DNA of 64,000 nt, from assembly GCA_040877545.1 (NCBI GenBank), contig JBBDNN010000074.1:1-64000 (forward strand). The letters run 5' to 3'. The stretch's first letter is position 1. Each line of letters begins with the position of its first letter. Positions 7,006 to 16,052 of this stretch are shown piece after piece. The position numbers and the translations under genes were made by a program. The notes beneath the pieces were generated by a model. The model saw only the letters and a list, made by a program, of their open reading frames with translations, was not told where the DNA came from and did not search any database. This stretch comes from Gracilimonas sp040877545 (GTDB lineage: Bacteria > Bacteroidota > Rhodothermia > Balneolales > Balneolaceae).

Positions 7006-8028
7006 ATGGCTTTTACACGTAGAAATTTTTTAAAACTATCAGGCTTGGCACCTCTTGCAGGCTTAACTTTTTCCAGATTAGTACCTGCCGATATAATCTT
7101 GGAGAAAAAGCAGCTGCTTAAACCGAAAGCTTTGAAAAGGGGAGATACGATAGGTTTGGTTGCCCCGGGTAGTCCCATTTACAGAACAAGTGAATTCGCA
7201 CAAATGCTTACCGATTTAAAAGCCCTGGGTTTTGAATTAAAATTGGGTAAACATGTCCGCGATAGACGGGGTTATCTTGCCGGCAATGACAAAAATCGTG
7301 CTTCTGATGTGATGGCTATGTTTTCAGATTCTGAAGTGGATGGCATCATTTGTACCCGCGGTGGCTGGGGATGTAACCGCATTTTACCCTTGCTCGATTT
7401 CGATCTCATAAAAAATAATCCCAAAGTATTTATGGGTTTTAGCGATATCACTTCGCTGCATATGGCTATTCAAAAGAATAGTGGATTGGTGACTTTTCAT
7501 GGGCCGGTGGGAAAATCTGTATGGACCGACTTCACCACCCAATCTTTTATAAATACAATTTGGGCAGCTAAAAGAGAAGTGCATTCTATTCCGGATAAAG
7601 AGGAGGATGAATTTACGATTACAGAAGGCACCTCTCAAGGGAAATTGCTCGGTGGGAATTTGTCGGTATTAGTTTCGATGATTGGTTCCGGATATCTGCC
7701 ATCTTTTAAAAATGCTATACTGTTCCTGGAAGATATTGGGGAAAACGTTTACAGAATAGATCGTATGTTAACACAACTGAAGCTTGCAGGTATACTGGAT
7801 GAAATTGCAGGATTTGTTTTTGGAAAATGTACCGACTGCTCTGCCGGGGAGAACAGCCTTACATTAAAACAAGTTTTTGATGACCATATAAAACCTTTGC
7901 AAATCCCCGCTTTTTATGGGGCAATGATAAGTCATGAAGATGATAATATCACACTTCCGGTAGGGCTGAAAGCCGAAATTAACGCACGCACAAAAACAAT
8001 TCGCTTGCTGGAAACAGCCGTTAATTAA
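7006..8028 (+). CDS. LD-carboxypeptidase (peptidase S66), Tat-exported
   Basis: 340-residue S66 peptidase that trims the terminal D-Ala from murein tetrapeptides during wall recycling. S146 in G-F-S146-D is the nucleophile, E242 in F-L-E-D and H310 in S-H-E-D-D complete the Ser-Glu-His triad, and T-R-G-G-W-G is the family turn. Unlike the cytosolic LdcA of enterobacteria it begins with T-R5-R6-N-F-L-K and a short hydrophobic stretch, a twin-arginine signal, so it is probably exported and may act in the periplasm. It follows nadD after 27 bp. Confidence 0.88.
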   Translation: MAFTRRNFLKLSGLAPLAGLTFSRLVPADIILEKKQLLKPKALKRGDTIGLVAPGSPIYRTSEFAQMLTDLKALGFELKLGKHVRDRRGYLAGNDKNRASDVMAMFSDSEVDGIICTRGGWGCNRILPLLDFDLIKNNPKVFMGFSDITSLHMAIQKNSGLVTFHGPVGKSVWTDFTTQSFINTIWAAKREVHSIPDKEEDEFTITEGTSQGKLLGGNLSVLVSMIGSGYLPSFKNAILFLEDIGENVYRIDRMLTQLKLAGILDEIAGFVFGKCTDCSAGENSLTLKQVFDDHIKPLQIPAFYGAMISHEDDNITLPVGLKAEINARTKTIRLLETAVN

Positions 8029-8054
8029 TAAACACATCACAAAAATAAATACAA

Positions 8055-10508
8055 ATGAACATCAGTTGCGGGGATTTTAAGTATAGATTGCTTGTACTGA
8101 TGGCTGTTTTATTCTTTGGTATGATACCCGGTGCTTCATTCGCTCAAAAAGGAACTCTTCACGGACATGTGTTTGATGAGGAAAATGGAGATCCTTTACC
8201 TTATGCCACCATCAGTGTTGAGGGGACTTCCACAGGTACTATTTCTGATGAAAATGGAGCCTATTCCATTCAGCTAACCTCTGGCAGCAAACTTATACGC
8301 TATCATTTCCTGTCTTTCACCGATACACTTATTACTGTTGAGATAAAACCAAACCAGCAAACTAAAAATGATGTCTTTCTAAAGGCTGATACTTTACAAT
8401 TAAACGAAGTGACGGTTAATGCCGATCGCGTTACACAAAAGGTCCAGGAGTTAGCTGAAATCCGGAATAAGCAAAATAAAAACCTGGATTCATACCAGGC
8501 AGATATATACAAGCTGGCAATTTTGAGCTCCGTAAACAGCGATTTTTCCGTCGAAGATTCCCTGGATCAGGATTTCACTCCTATGGCTTTTTCCGAACGG
8601 AAATCTACCTTCTATTATCTGGCTTCGCCCGAACGATTTTCGGAAAGAGTAGAAGCTAATCGCGCCAGTAAAAACTTTTTTAGCGAATATGATTTTTTCT
8701 CTACCGGTGGAGGTCCTATAAATCTTAATCAGGATGAAATATCGCTGAGTGTTCTTTCCGAGTCGATAACAGTGGTGGGGCCGGTTTCATCCAGGGCAGG
8801 TAAATTCTACGATTTTTATGATACAGAAGCAGACAGCAGCTGGCCGGAGGGTACAATTGAAATTTATTTCAAACCTTTGAAAGAAAACCGGCCACTGTTT
8901 GAAGGCAAAGTTTGGTATAACGAGGAAAGGATTTTAGGAATTGATGTCAGCCTGAATGATTATGCCAATACAAACACCGGCACTTTCGAGGTTTCGGATT
9001 TTCGGTATCGGCAAAAATATGAAAAAGTGGACGAGTTTTGGCTTCCGGAAAAAACAGAGCTTTTCGCAGTGATCAGTTTCTTAGGTGCCAAAAACGACAT
9101 CCTGTATCACGATGAATGGATCTGGAGTAATTATAAATTGAATAGCGGAGATTTTAACGAGGTAGAAATGAAACTCTCTTCCTCAGTAATTTTGCCGGAT
9201 GCGCATCAGAAAAATAATGGTTATTGGAAAGCTTTATCAGGCAAAAGTGAGAATGAAAATCTGGAACACCTTCAACAAGCCAGAGATTATCAGGAAGAAA
9301 GAACATCGGTGCAACTAGGAATGTCTGTAATGCGTTCACTTTTCAGGCTGCCCTATCAATTAGAACGCTCACATTTGACCAACATTAGCGATCTGTACCA
9401 TTACACACGGGTAGAAGGCCATTACCTGGGTTTAGGACTTCGAACCCCTGTACATGCAGATTTCGACTATCGCCTGGTGGGCGGCTATGCATTCGGTAAC
9501 CAAACCTATAGCTATCAGGTCAGCGGATATCACTTTTTCAGGAATTCCTTCGTGGCTCCGGAATTTATATTTCGCAAAGAAACAGTTCCCCAGTACCAGG
9601 ATTATGAATATAACCGAACTCCTATTGATTTTTTTGAAGCCCGCCAAACATTAAATGCATTAATATTCGGCAGTGGTGGAAGTAACTATTTCGAGCGGCA
9701 GGGGGTGGAAGCAGGACTGAGGTTTCGCTTTGATACCCAGTCTTTTCTGCGCGTCCTTTACGTGGATGAAAAACAGCAGTCATTAACTCCCGCAACACAT
9801 TTTAATATCCTGGGGAATGAAATCCATCCGGAAAATTATATAAATAATGATCCTGTCTATCCCGCCGAAGATGGACATGTGAAGGGTTTTAACCTGCACC
9901 TTCATCACGATACCCGGCAATATTCTCGAAACCAATTTTTGAGGGATTATAATATTCGTCAGTTTGGCTGGCTTTCTGATGTAGTACTCGAAAAAGGGGT
10001 GAGCGAATGGGGCAGTGATTTCAACTACAATCGTTACCGGGTAGGGCTGAAATTTTACTGGCCGGTTTTTACCTCTCATTTTTTCCAAACAGATATAACA
10101 TTTGGCGCTTCTGATGAAGGTGTTCCCAATCAGCGTTTATTCAACTATAATGGATTTGTAGTGGATGATTACGTCCGTTACCGGCCATTCAACACCATAT
10201 CATACCGGGAGCCGTTGGGAAATCGCGTTTCAGAGATAATGATCCGATACAAGCTCGGTACTTCTTTAACCCGAAAGGCACCTTTCGATTTTGTCAGCAA
10301 AAGCGGAATAAAAATATCCACCTTTTTTACTGTAGGTGTGATTGATGAAACTCCATCTTTAGAGCCGCTTCTACCTTATTCAGGCTCTCATACCCAAGCT
10401 GAAATGGGTATTTCTGCCTCCAAAATATTTGGTTTTTTCTACGCTGAATTCAGCAAACGTATTTATGGAAAATTCGGAAATTCAATTGGTTTTACGGCAA
10501 GGTTTTAA
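8055..10508 (+). CDS. DUF5686 / carboxypeptidase-regulatory-like outer membrane protein
   Basis: 817 residues. A signal peptide ends at S-F-A-Q near residue 31. An Ig-like carboxypeptidase-regulatory domain (G-T-L-H-G-H-V-F-D... D-E-N-G-A-Y-S) covers about residues 34-120, the same N-terminal module that precedes TonB-dependent receptors and DUF5686 proteins of Bacteroidota. The long remainder is rich in aromatic alternating strands and ends in F-T-A-R-F, a terminal aromatic typical of beta-barrels. No TonB plug or SusC signature is seen, so DUF5686 is the best match. Function is unknown. The start has no strong ribosome binding site. Confidence 0.82.
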   Translation: MNISCGDFKYRLLVLMAVLFFGMIPGASFAQKGTLHGHVFDEENGDPLPYATISVEGTSTGTISDENGAYSIQLTSGSKLIRYHFLSFTDTLITVEIKPNQQTKNDVFLKADTLQLNEVTVNADRVTQKVQELAEIRNKQNKNLDSYQADIYKLAILSSVNSDFSVEDSLDQDFTPMAFSERKSTFYYLASPERFSERVEANRASKNFFSEYDFFSTGGGPINLNQDEISLSVLSESITVVGPVSSRAGKFYDFYDTEADSSWPEGTIEIYFKPLKENRPLFEGKVWYNEERILGIDVSLNDYANTNTGTFEVSDFRYRQKYEKVDEFWLPEKTELFAVISFLGAKNDILYHDEWIWSNYKLNSGDFNEVEMKLSSSVILPDAHQKNNGYWKALSGKSENENLEHLQQARDYQEERTSVQLGMSVMRSLFRLPYQLERSHLTNISDLYHYTRVEGHYLGLGLRTPVHADFDYRLVGGYAFGNQTYSYQVSGYHFFRNSFVAPEFIFRKETVPQYQDYEYNRTPIDFFEARQTLNALIFGSGGSNYFERQGVEAGLRFRFDTQSFLRVLYVDEKQQSLTPATHFNILGNEIHPENYINNDPVYPAEDGHVKGFNLHLHHDTRQYSRNQFLRDYNIRQFGWLSDVVLEKGVSEWGSDFNYNRYRVGLKFYWPVFTSHFFQTDITFGASDEGVPNQRLFNYNGFVVDDYVRYRPFNTISYREPLGNRVSEIMIRYKLGTSLTRKAPFDFVSKSGIKISTFFTVGVIDETPSLEPLLPYSGSHTQAEMGISASKIFGFFYAEFSKRIYGKFGNSIGFTARF

Positions 10509-10521
10509 TTCAGCATGAATT

Positions 10522-11604
10522 TCAAAAAGCTTCTACACTTTTATTCATGTGGTCGAGAATTTTACCATCAATTGAATAATACCCCCTCATGACATCAGCA
10601 GTCAGACAAGAGTGGATGGGGTAAATATCCACCGAATCTCCAATTTTAAAAGAGTTATAAGTACCAGGGCTGCAATGGATTATTCCATGTTCCTGAGATA
10701 AATTTTGCAGGTAATTCTCTTCGGATAACTCTGGAGTTATGAGTTGGCCAAAGCTGGTGTGGAACTTGTTTTGAGCAGAATCTTTGGAAAAATGAACCGC
10801 GCCTCCATGAATAAGAATTTCTTCTCTATCATCGAATTTTTCTATTATCGGACATTTCATTGTGACAGCAATTTCAGCAGGAGTACAAGCGCCTATTTCC
10901 ACCTGCATCCAGTCATAAAACACAAAATTCCCCGGGCTGATTTGATCTGCCGGCCCAAAATCTTCCAACACACTGCATGATGGAGTATCACCAAAACAGA
11001 GAGAAATTTCCGGGAAGACCTTTTTTAGTAATGCAAGCTGACCCAATGCTTTTCCGGCTATTTCTTCAACTTCCTTTTTCGATCTTGCACGATAGGTGTG
11101 GCCGGCATGGCAATAAAAACCAGCAAGGTTACAATTTTCTGAACGTTCGATTGCTTTAATCACAGAAGCAATCCTTTCATGATCTGAAACCGGAATCCCA
11201 CTTCTGCCGTAATTCGGATCAATTTCTATATATAATCCCAGCTCATTTTGTAATTGAGCATCAAGTTGTGAGACTACCTTTTCAGAAATAACCAAGGTTT
11301 TAAGCTGGCAAACAGCAGCCAGGGAATTATAATAATCTGCTGCCAAAATATTCGCCGGAAAGGCAATGGTAATATCCTTCCAGCCATCTTCGGCAAAATA
11401 ATTTGCCATCTTTAGAGAAGAAACGGTAATACCTTCCACACCAAACTTTCGAAACATTCTCCCAATTTGTCTGGACTGATGCGTTTTAAAATGTGGGCGA
11501 AATTCAGCGTTGTTTCGTTTCACCTTGTCATTCATTTTCGAAATGTTTGATCGCACAATGTCGAGATCTACAAAAAGGGTGGGGAAAGGGCTGGTATTAG
11601 TCAT
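10522..11604 (-). CDS. D-threonine aldolase-like PLP enzyme (alanine racemase N-terminal fold)
   Basis: 360-residue fold-type III PLP enzyme. P-H-F-K40-T-H carries the Schiff-base lysine, T-P-S-C-S is a phosphate-binding segment, and the C-terminal I-H-S-C...D pair gives the His/Cys metal ligands of the D-threonine aldolase / D-serine dehydratase group, which use a divalent metal. The family cleaves or dehydrates D-3-hydroxy amino acids; which substrate is not visible. Family members run about 370-380 residues, so this is full length. It converges with the DUF5686 gene 13 bp away. Confidence 0.83.
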   Translation of the reverse strand: MTNTSPFPTLFVDLDIVRSNISKMNDKVKRNNAEFRPHFKTHQSRQIGRMFRKFGVEGITVSSLKMANYFAEDGWKDITIAFPANILAADYYNSLAAVCQLKTLVISEKVVSQLDAQLQNELGLYIEIDPNYGRSGIPVSDHERIASVIKAIERSENCNLAGFYCHAGHTYRARSKKEVEEIAGKALGQLALLKKVFPEISLCFGDTPSCSVLEDFGPADQISPGNFVFYDWMQVEIGACTPAEIAVTMKCPIIEKFDDREEILIHGGAVHFSKDSAQNKFHTSFGQLITPELSEENYLQNLSQEHGIIHCSPGTYNSFKIGDSVDIYPIHSCLTADVMRGYYSIDGKILDHMNKSVEAF

Positions 11605-11728
11605 TCAAATTCACTTTTGATTTTTAATAGATGTTCTGAAGCTGCTATTAGTGCATTTTTGCAACTCACAAAATAATTTTAAACATTGGCCTGATGTTTT
11701 TCAATAACATGCACTAAATAAATTTCAT

Positions 11729-12358
11729 ATGAATTGCCCAAATTGTAATAAAACTCCCTCAGGAATTATCCATGAATTATTCAAAATGAAAGGAGTGGGG
11801 TTTTCAAAATCAGCAGAAGGCTTTTTGCAATGCCAACATTGTGATCAACTTTTGAAAATGAAACGTCAAAAATTCCTTTTTCCTGTATACGAGAAGCCTT
11901 TTTATAAGTATCTGATTGTACTTTTTGCTTTATTTAGTATTGTTTTGATAGCTGTTGTTAACTACGGTGTACCTTCTTTTATTGACACATCCTCAGGCAG
12001 TTATACCTTAGCAATATCAATTGGTACTATTTTATTTGTCTTTACCTGTTTTATCGTTCCTTATGCATCTTTATCCTCCAAATACGCAGTTTATGAGCGA
12101 GTAACGGAAGACGAACTCAATGTTGAGGAAAAGGTTAATGATAAATACCGGTTCATGTTTATCAACTTTTTTATTCTTGCGTTGCTAGGCGGCATGCTGC
12201 TGTACTACTTGCTGAGTAACTATGTAAGCAACATGTATGTATTCTTATCTGTCACCTTAGCTTATTTGGTTATCACAATGGGAACAGGCATTCGCATCAT
12301 AGAACTGGCAAAAATGGATTTAGAGAACGAAGATTCGTCTGCAGAAAATCTATTATAG
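11729..12358 (+). CDS. four-helix membrane protein with N-terminal zinc ribbon
   Basis: 209 residues. C3-P-N-C6 and C-Q-H-C near residue 33 form a zinc-ribbon in the cytosol. About four hydrophobic segments follow (roughly 63-82, 94-115, 143-163, 168-188), and the tail is acidic. This is the general look of DUF983-type proteins, but similarity is only in layout and I do not assign a function. It stands alone between a minus-strand PLP enzyme and a minus-strand phosphatase. Confidence 0.6.
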   Translation: MNCPNCNKTPSGIIHELFKMKGVGFSKSAEGFLQCQHCDQLLKMKRQKFLFPVYEKPFYKYLIVLFALFSIVLIAVVNYGVPSFIDTSSGSYTLAISIGTILFVFTCFIVPYASLSSKYAVYERVTEDELNVEEKVNDKYRFMFINFFILALLGGMLLYYLLSNYVSNMYVFLSVTLAYLVITMGTGIRIIELAKMDLENEDSSAENLL

Positions 12359-12372
12359 GATTACATCTGCGG

Positions 12373-13239
12373 TTAATTTTTTTCTTTAGAATCCAGATGC
12401 TGAAGCAGAATATCTTCTTTTTCTTCATCACTCAGATCATTATTAAAACCATACATTGCCTGATCCCAGGAACCATATACCGGGTTTGGAAGCATAAACC
12501 ATCGCCGGCCAAAGTAATTCGAATTTTCCTCAATAAGATTCGTCCTTTGCTCTTCAGATATATTTTTAGCAGGTAAAAAATCGTTCAAATCATCCCCGAA
12601 AATCATAATAACACGATAATGTTGTTCAATTAACTTCCGCCGTTCAGTCTTGGATGAATCCCATTCCTCCTGTTCACCATTGCTAAAAATATTATCCACA
12701 GAGTCAGGAATTGGAAATCCAGCAGAGGCTAAATTTTGGCGGGTTGCTTCTTCAACTTCAAAATCCCGGTTGGTAACAAAGAAAATATTTATGCCTTGTT
12801 CTGCCGCATAAGATGTGAATTTAACTGCACCCGGAATCGCATCGGCATTCGCTTCCCTGCACCAGTCATTCCAGGCTTCATTATCAAAACCGCTATCTTG
12901 CTTAATCATCCGGGCTTGAAATGGCGCGTTATCCAGCACCGTTTCATCTACATCCAAAATAATAGCAGGAGGGAGGGATGCAAATTCGGAATTTTGTTGC
13001 TCCAGGGAGGCGGTCCAATAAGAATCTTGTAATGGAAGAGGCAAGATGCGCGTTGCAGCATTGTAAGACTGTATTGCAAGGGCTTTATATTCTGCAGAAT
13101 TTTGTACCCATAAAGTAGCTTGTGTAGTCGGATGCTTTGTTTGGTCGGATGCCGAAATTTCCTGTTCTGTAATTTGATCGGTTGAAGAGCAGGCTGCAAG
13201 GAAAAACGCGAATAAGAAAAGTTGTGTTAATGCTTTCAT
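12373..13239 (-). CDS. lipoprotein e(P4)-type acid phosphatase (HAD)
   Basis: 288 residues from the ATG used here. The signal peptide ends in F-L-A-A-C, so the mature protein is a lipid-anchored phosphatase facing the periplasm. I-L-D-V-D-E-T-V-L-D-N is the HAD nucleophile motif in the e(P4)/class C form and F-G-D-D-L-N-D-F is the final acidic motif. Enzymes of this group dephosphorylate nucleotides such as NMN and 5'-nucleotides before uptake. A longer frame starts at 13299 but would put 20 polar residues before the signal peptide, so I use 13239. A Bacteroidetes-type promoter lies 28-61 bp upstream. Confidence 0.88.
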   Translation of the reverse strand: MKALTQLFLFAFFLAACSSTDQITEQEISASDQTKHPTTQATLWVQNSAEYKALAIQSYNAATRILPLPLQDSYWTASLEQQNSEFASLPPAIILDVDETVLDNAPFQARMIKQDSGFDNEAWNDWCREANADAIPGAVKFTSYAAEQGINIFFVTNRDFEVEEATRQNLASAGFPIPDSVDNIFSNGEQEEWDSSKTERRKLIEQHYRVIMIFGDDLNDFLPAKNISEEQRTNLIEENSNYFGRRWFMLPNPVYGSWDQAMYGFNNDLSDEEKEDILLQHLDSKEKN

Positions 13240-13266
13240 AAGAGATTTTGAATAATATTTTTGATG

Positions 13267-13300
13267 CAAAGATAGGGAATGAAAAGTATACCTAAACAAA
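13267..13300 (-). promoter_or_regulatory. promoter of the e(P4) phosphatase
   Basis: On the minus strand TTTG (13297-13300), 22 bp, TATCTTTG (13267-13274), matching TTTG-N-TAnnTTTG. Transcription would start near 13260, giving a leader of about 20 bases to the ATG at 13239. It also supports that ATG over the one at 13299, which lies inside the promoter. Confidence 0.5.
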
Positions 13301-13335
13301 TTTCATCAATTAATGTGATAAGCGAAAAAAACATG

Positions 13336-13343
13336 TATTTTTG
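13336..13343 (+). promoter_or_regulatory. -7 element giving a near-leaderless rimB-like mRNA
   Basis: TATTTTTG matches TAnnTTTG and ends only 7 bases before the ATG at 13351. A weak -33 (TGTG) lies 18 bp upstream. If used, the transcript starts at or next to the start codon, so no ribosome binding site is needed. Read from position alone. Confidence 0.4.
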
Positions 13344-13350
13344 CAGTCGC

Positions 13351-13812
13351 ATGAAAAAACCGGGCTCTAAAATTTTAGGAAGAATTGAACAGGTAAATTT
13401 ACCTGAATGGGATTTTTATGATTTAGACGCCAAAATAGATACCGGTGCTTTTACTTCCAGCTTGCACTGTCATCACCTGGATACTTTTAGCAAAAATGAT
13501 CAAAACTGGATTCGTTTTTTCTTATTGGATCCGGAACACAGCTCATATAATGATAAAATGTTAGAAATGCCTTTGTGGGATAGGCGGGAAGTTAAGAGCT
13601 CGAATGGGGTAAGTGAACTTCGCTTCTTCGTGAAAACCAATATTGAACTGTTTGGGGATAGATACTCGATAGAATTATCACTTGCCGATAGATCTGCTAT
13701 GAAGTACCCGCTTTTATTGGGAAGAAAGTTTCTAAAAAAAGGTCCATTTTTAGTTGATATCACCAAAAAGAACCTTTCCCTGAAAATGCTGAAAAAGGAA
13801 TCTTCGAAATGA
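13351..13812 (+). CDS. RimB-like retropepsin-fold protease (PF05618)
   Basis: 153 residues from the ATG used here. A-K-I-D30-T-G-A-F-T-S-S-L is the aspartic-protease-type D-T-G-A motif of the family often named ATP-dependent zinc protease, and the end K-Y-P-L-L-L-G-R-K-F-L is also typical. In Pseudomonas the RimB protein of this family works with the glutamate ligase RimK, which follows here with a 4-bp overlap. I chose 13351 because an upstream in-frame ATG (13279) lies within the divergent promoter region and adds 24 unrelated residues. Exact reaction unproven. Confidence 0.85.
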   Translation: MKKPGSKILGRIEQVNLPEWDFYDLDAKIDTGAFTSSLHCHHLDTFSKNDQNWIRFFLLDPEHSSYNDKMLEMPLWDRREVKSSNGVSELRFFVKTNIELFGDRYSIELSLADRSAMKYPLLLGRKFLKKGPFLVDITKKNLSLKMLKKESSK

Positions 13813-14729
13813 GAATTGGAATATTATCCAGAAATGCATCCCTTTATTCTACGCAAAGACTTGTATCAGCTGCCAAAGAAAAAGGCCACGAGACGGAAGT
13901 CATAGATCACCTTAAGTGTGATATAGTTATTGAGCAGGATAATCCGAGTGTATACTTTAAGGGAAATAAAATCGATTACCTCGATGCTATTATTCCCCGA
14001 ATCGGAGCATCTGTTACCTTTTATGGAACAGCAGTGGTTCGCCAATTTGAAATGATGGATGTATTCAGTGCAGTTCATTCTCAGGCGTTGGTGCGTTCCA
14101 GGGATAAATTACGGAGCCTTCAAATATTAGCCAGTGCTGGTGTAGGTTTACCCAAAACAGTTTTCACAAACTACTCGAAAGAAGTTAAGACCCTTATTGA
14201 ATCGGTTGGCGGAGCTCCTTTAATCGTAAAGCTGCTGGAAGGAACACAAGGATATGGAGTAGTTTTGGCACCCACCAAAAAAGCTGCGGAGTCCATGATT
14301 GAAGCTTTCCATAGCATGAAAGCCCGGGTAATTGTACAGGAGTTTATTTCAGAATCGAAAGGAGCTGACATCCGGGTATTTATTGTTGATGGAAAAGTAA
14401 TTGGCGCAATGAAAAGGCAGGGCAAAGAAGGTGAATTCAGATCGAATCTACACCAGGGTGGTACCGGCACTTTCATTAAGCTTTCGAAAAAAGAGCGTTC
14501 TGCGGCTTTAACGGCAGCAAAAGCAATGGATCTGCCTGTTGCGGGTGTTGATATGTTGCAATCGGAAAGAGGGCCGTTAATTCTGGAAGTAAATTCTTCA
14601 CCGGGCCTGGAAGGGATTGAAAAAACGACTAATAAAAATATTGCAGGGGCTATTATTTCATATATCGAGAAGATGGTAAAAGAGAAACATAATTCAGTAC
14701 GGAAGAAAAAAGTTAGAAAGAATGCCTGA
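13809..14729 (+). CDS. rimK: RimK-family ATP-grasp glutamate ligase
   Basis: 306 residues. The RimK N-terminal domain (I-G-I-L-S-R...Y-S-T-Q-R-L) is followed by the ATP-grasp domain with A-P-L-I-V-K-L-L-E-G-T-Q-G-Y-G-V, the ATP-binding Lys and Gly loop, and the C-terminal L-E-V-N-S-S-P-G-L-E-G metal and ATP site. RimK adds glutamates to the C-terminus of ribosomal protein S6 or makes poly-glutamate. The tail is very basic (K-K-K-V-R-K). It overlaps the protease upstream by 4 bp and the AspA/AstE-like gene downstream by 8 bp, so all three are one operon. Confidence 0.92.
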   Translation: MRIGILSRNASLYSTQRLVSAAKEKGHETEVIDHLKCDIVIEQDNPSVYFKGNKIDYLDAIIPRIGASVTFYGTAVVRQFEMMDVFSAVHSQALVRSRDKLRSLQILASAGVGLPKTVFTNYSKEVKTLIESVGGAPLIVKLLEGTQGYGVVLAPTKKAAESMIEAFHSMKARVIVQEFISESKGADIRVFIVDGKVIGAMKRQGKEGEFRSNLHQGGTGTFIKLSKKERSAALTAAKAMDLPVAGVDMLQSERGPLILEVNSSPGLEGIEKTTNKNIAGAIISYIEKMVKEKHNSVRKKKVRKNA

Positions 14730-15666
14730 GTTCATCACTATCAATAGGCAAAAAATTGGATTGGGTGAACAGAAAATAGTAAACCTGAATATTGCCCGGC
14801 TGCCTACCTATACAAGTATAGATTTACCCGTTTTGATCTTCCGTTCAAAACAAGATGGACCCGTTTTATTACTTACGGGCGGATTACATGGGGATGAAAT
14901 AAATGGCGTAGAAATTGTCCGCCGGATGATTGAAAGGAATGAGGTGATGCCTGATAAAGGAACCATTATTGCAATACCTATTGTGAATATTTACGGTTTC
15001 ATCCAAAACGTACGTGGAGTGCCGGATGGCAAGGACATAAACCGAAGTTTCCCCGGGGTAAAGGGAAGCTCCCTGGCGCGCCTGCTTGCTTATACATTAA
15101 TGAATGAAATTATTCCTGAGATTGATTGTGGAATAGATTTTCATACCGGTGGATCCTCCAGATCAAATTACCCGCAAATTCGTTGTACATTTAATATAAA
15201 AGAGGCAAAAGAACTCGCCGATGCATTTGGTGCACCGGCTATGTTAAACTCAGGCTTAATAAATAAATCATTTAGAAATGCAGCTCATAAAAAAGGCAAA
15301 GAGATTATAGTTTACGAAACCGGAGAATCGCTAAGGTATGATGAATTTGGAATTGAAGAAGGTATTAAGGGCACAAAAAGATTGATGAAGCATCTTGGCA
15401 TGAGAAACGAAGCTCCAGCACCGGTACAAACTAAAACATTTGAAAAATCAACCTGGGTACGGACAAAAAATGCCGGACTATTTATCTCTAAAGTTAAACT
15501 GGGTGAAGAGCTGAACAGGCGGCAGGTGTTAGGTTTTATTAAGGATCCTTATGGTGAGCTAAATGCACGTGTGATAGCCCCTAAAGATGGAATGGTTATC
15601 GGGTTGAATAACTGCCCGGTTGTTAACAAAGGCGACGCATTAATACATTTTGCATATAATTCATAA
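14722..15666 (+). CDS. AspA/AstE-like zinc deacylase (M14 family)
   Basis: 314 residues of the succinylglutamate desuccinylase/aspartoacylase family. H56-G-D-E59 and H141 (D-F-H141-T-G-G) are the zinc ligands; D-I-N-R-S-F-P-G (105-112) holds the substrate carboxylate, and E209 in V-Y-E-T-G-E is the likely catalytic Glu. The family removes acyl groups from the amino group of Glu/Asp-like compounds. The C-terminal beta domain is present. Position after rimB-rimK suggests a role on the same glutamyl products, but no catabolic arginine genes are near, so AstE itself is unlikely. Confidence 0.85.
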   Translation: MPEFITINRQKIGLGEQKIVNLNIARLPTYTSIDLPVLIFRSKQDGPVLLLTGGLHGDEINGVEIVRRMIERNEVMPDKGTIIAIPIVNIYGFIQNVRGVPDGKDINRSFPGVKGSSLARLLAYTLMNEIIPEIDCGIDFHTGGSSRSNYPQIRCTFNIKEAKELADAFGAPAMLNSGLINKSFRNAAHKKGKEIIVYETGESLRYDEFGIEEGIKGTKRLMKHLGMRNEAPAPVQTKTFEKSTWVRTKNAGLFISKVKLGEELNRRQVLGFIKDPYGELNARVIAPKDGMVIGLNNCPVVNKGDALIHFAYNS

Positions 15667-15678
15667 AATAAAGAACCA

Positions 15679-16026
15679 TTGGAAATAGACTTATTATTTA
15701 CAGCAGTTAAAGATTCTGATTGGAAAAAAGTAACCGAAACCGGTGATTTAATCCCCGATACATTTTCAGAGTATGGCCACATAAAGTGCTTTGAAGGAAA
15801 AGATGCTGAAGAGATCATTAACCAGGATTTCGAAGATTCCTCGGCAGTATTACTGCTGGTAATTGATCCTCTCAGAATACAATCACCCATCAAACGAATA
15901 ATTGAAGGTGATTTTTCTTATATAGCCGTACAGGGTACCTTTTCTGTTGATGTTATTATTGATAAGATTAAACTTGAGCAGAATAAAAAAGGTAGGTTTG
16001 CAATAAAAGTTAAGCATTTCGAATAA
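15679..16026 (+). CDS. DUF952 family protein
   Basis: 115 residues. The D-W-K-K-V...Y-G-H-I-K-C-F stretch near the N-terminus corresponds to the W-x-x-A...G-F-I-H-C signature of DUF952, here with His and Lys in the H-x-C turn. The central V-L-L-L-V-I-D and Y-I-A-V-Q-G strands fit the ADP-ribosyltransferase-like fold suggested for the family. Function unknown. The start is a TTG 12 bp after the deacylase stop, so it is probably the last gene of the rim operon. Confidence 0.65.
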   Translation: MEIDLLFTAVKDSDWKKVTETGDLIPDTFSEYGHIKCFEGKDAEEIINQDFEDSSAVLLLVIDPLRIQSPIKRIIEGDFSYIAVQGTFSVDVIIDKIKLEQNKKGRFAIKVKHFE

Positions 16027-16052
16027 TCCGAATATCTCATATTGCTTTATAA

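Noticed and set aside
13240..13350. Longer starts for the phosphatase (13299) and the RimB-like protease (13279)
   Set aside because: They would overlap each other and the promoters, and put polar sequence before the lipoprotein signal.
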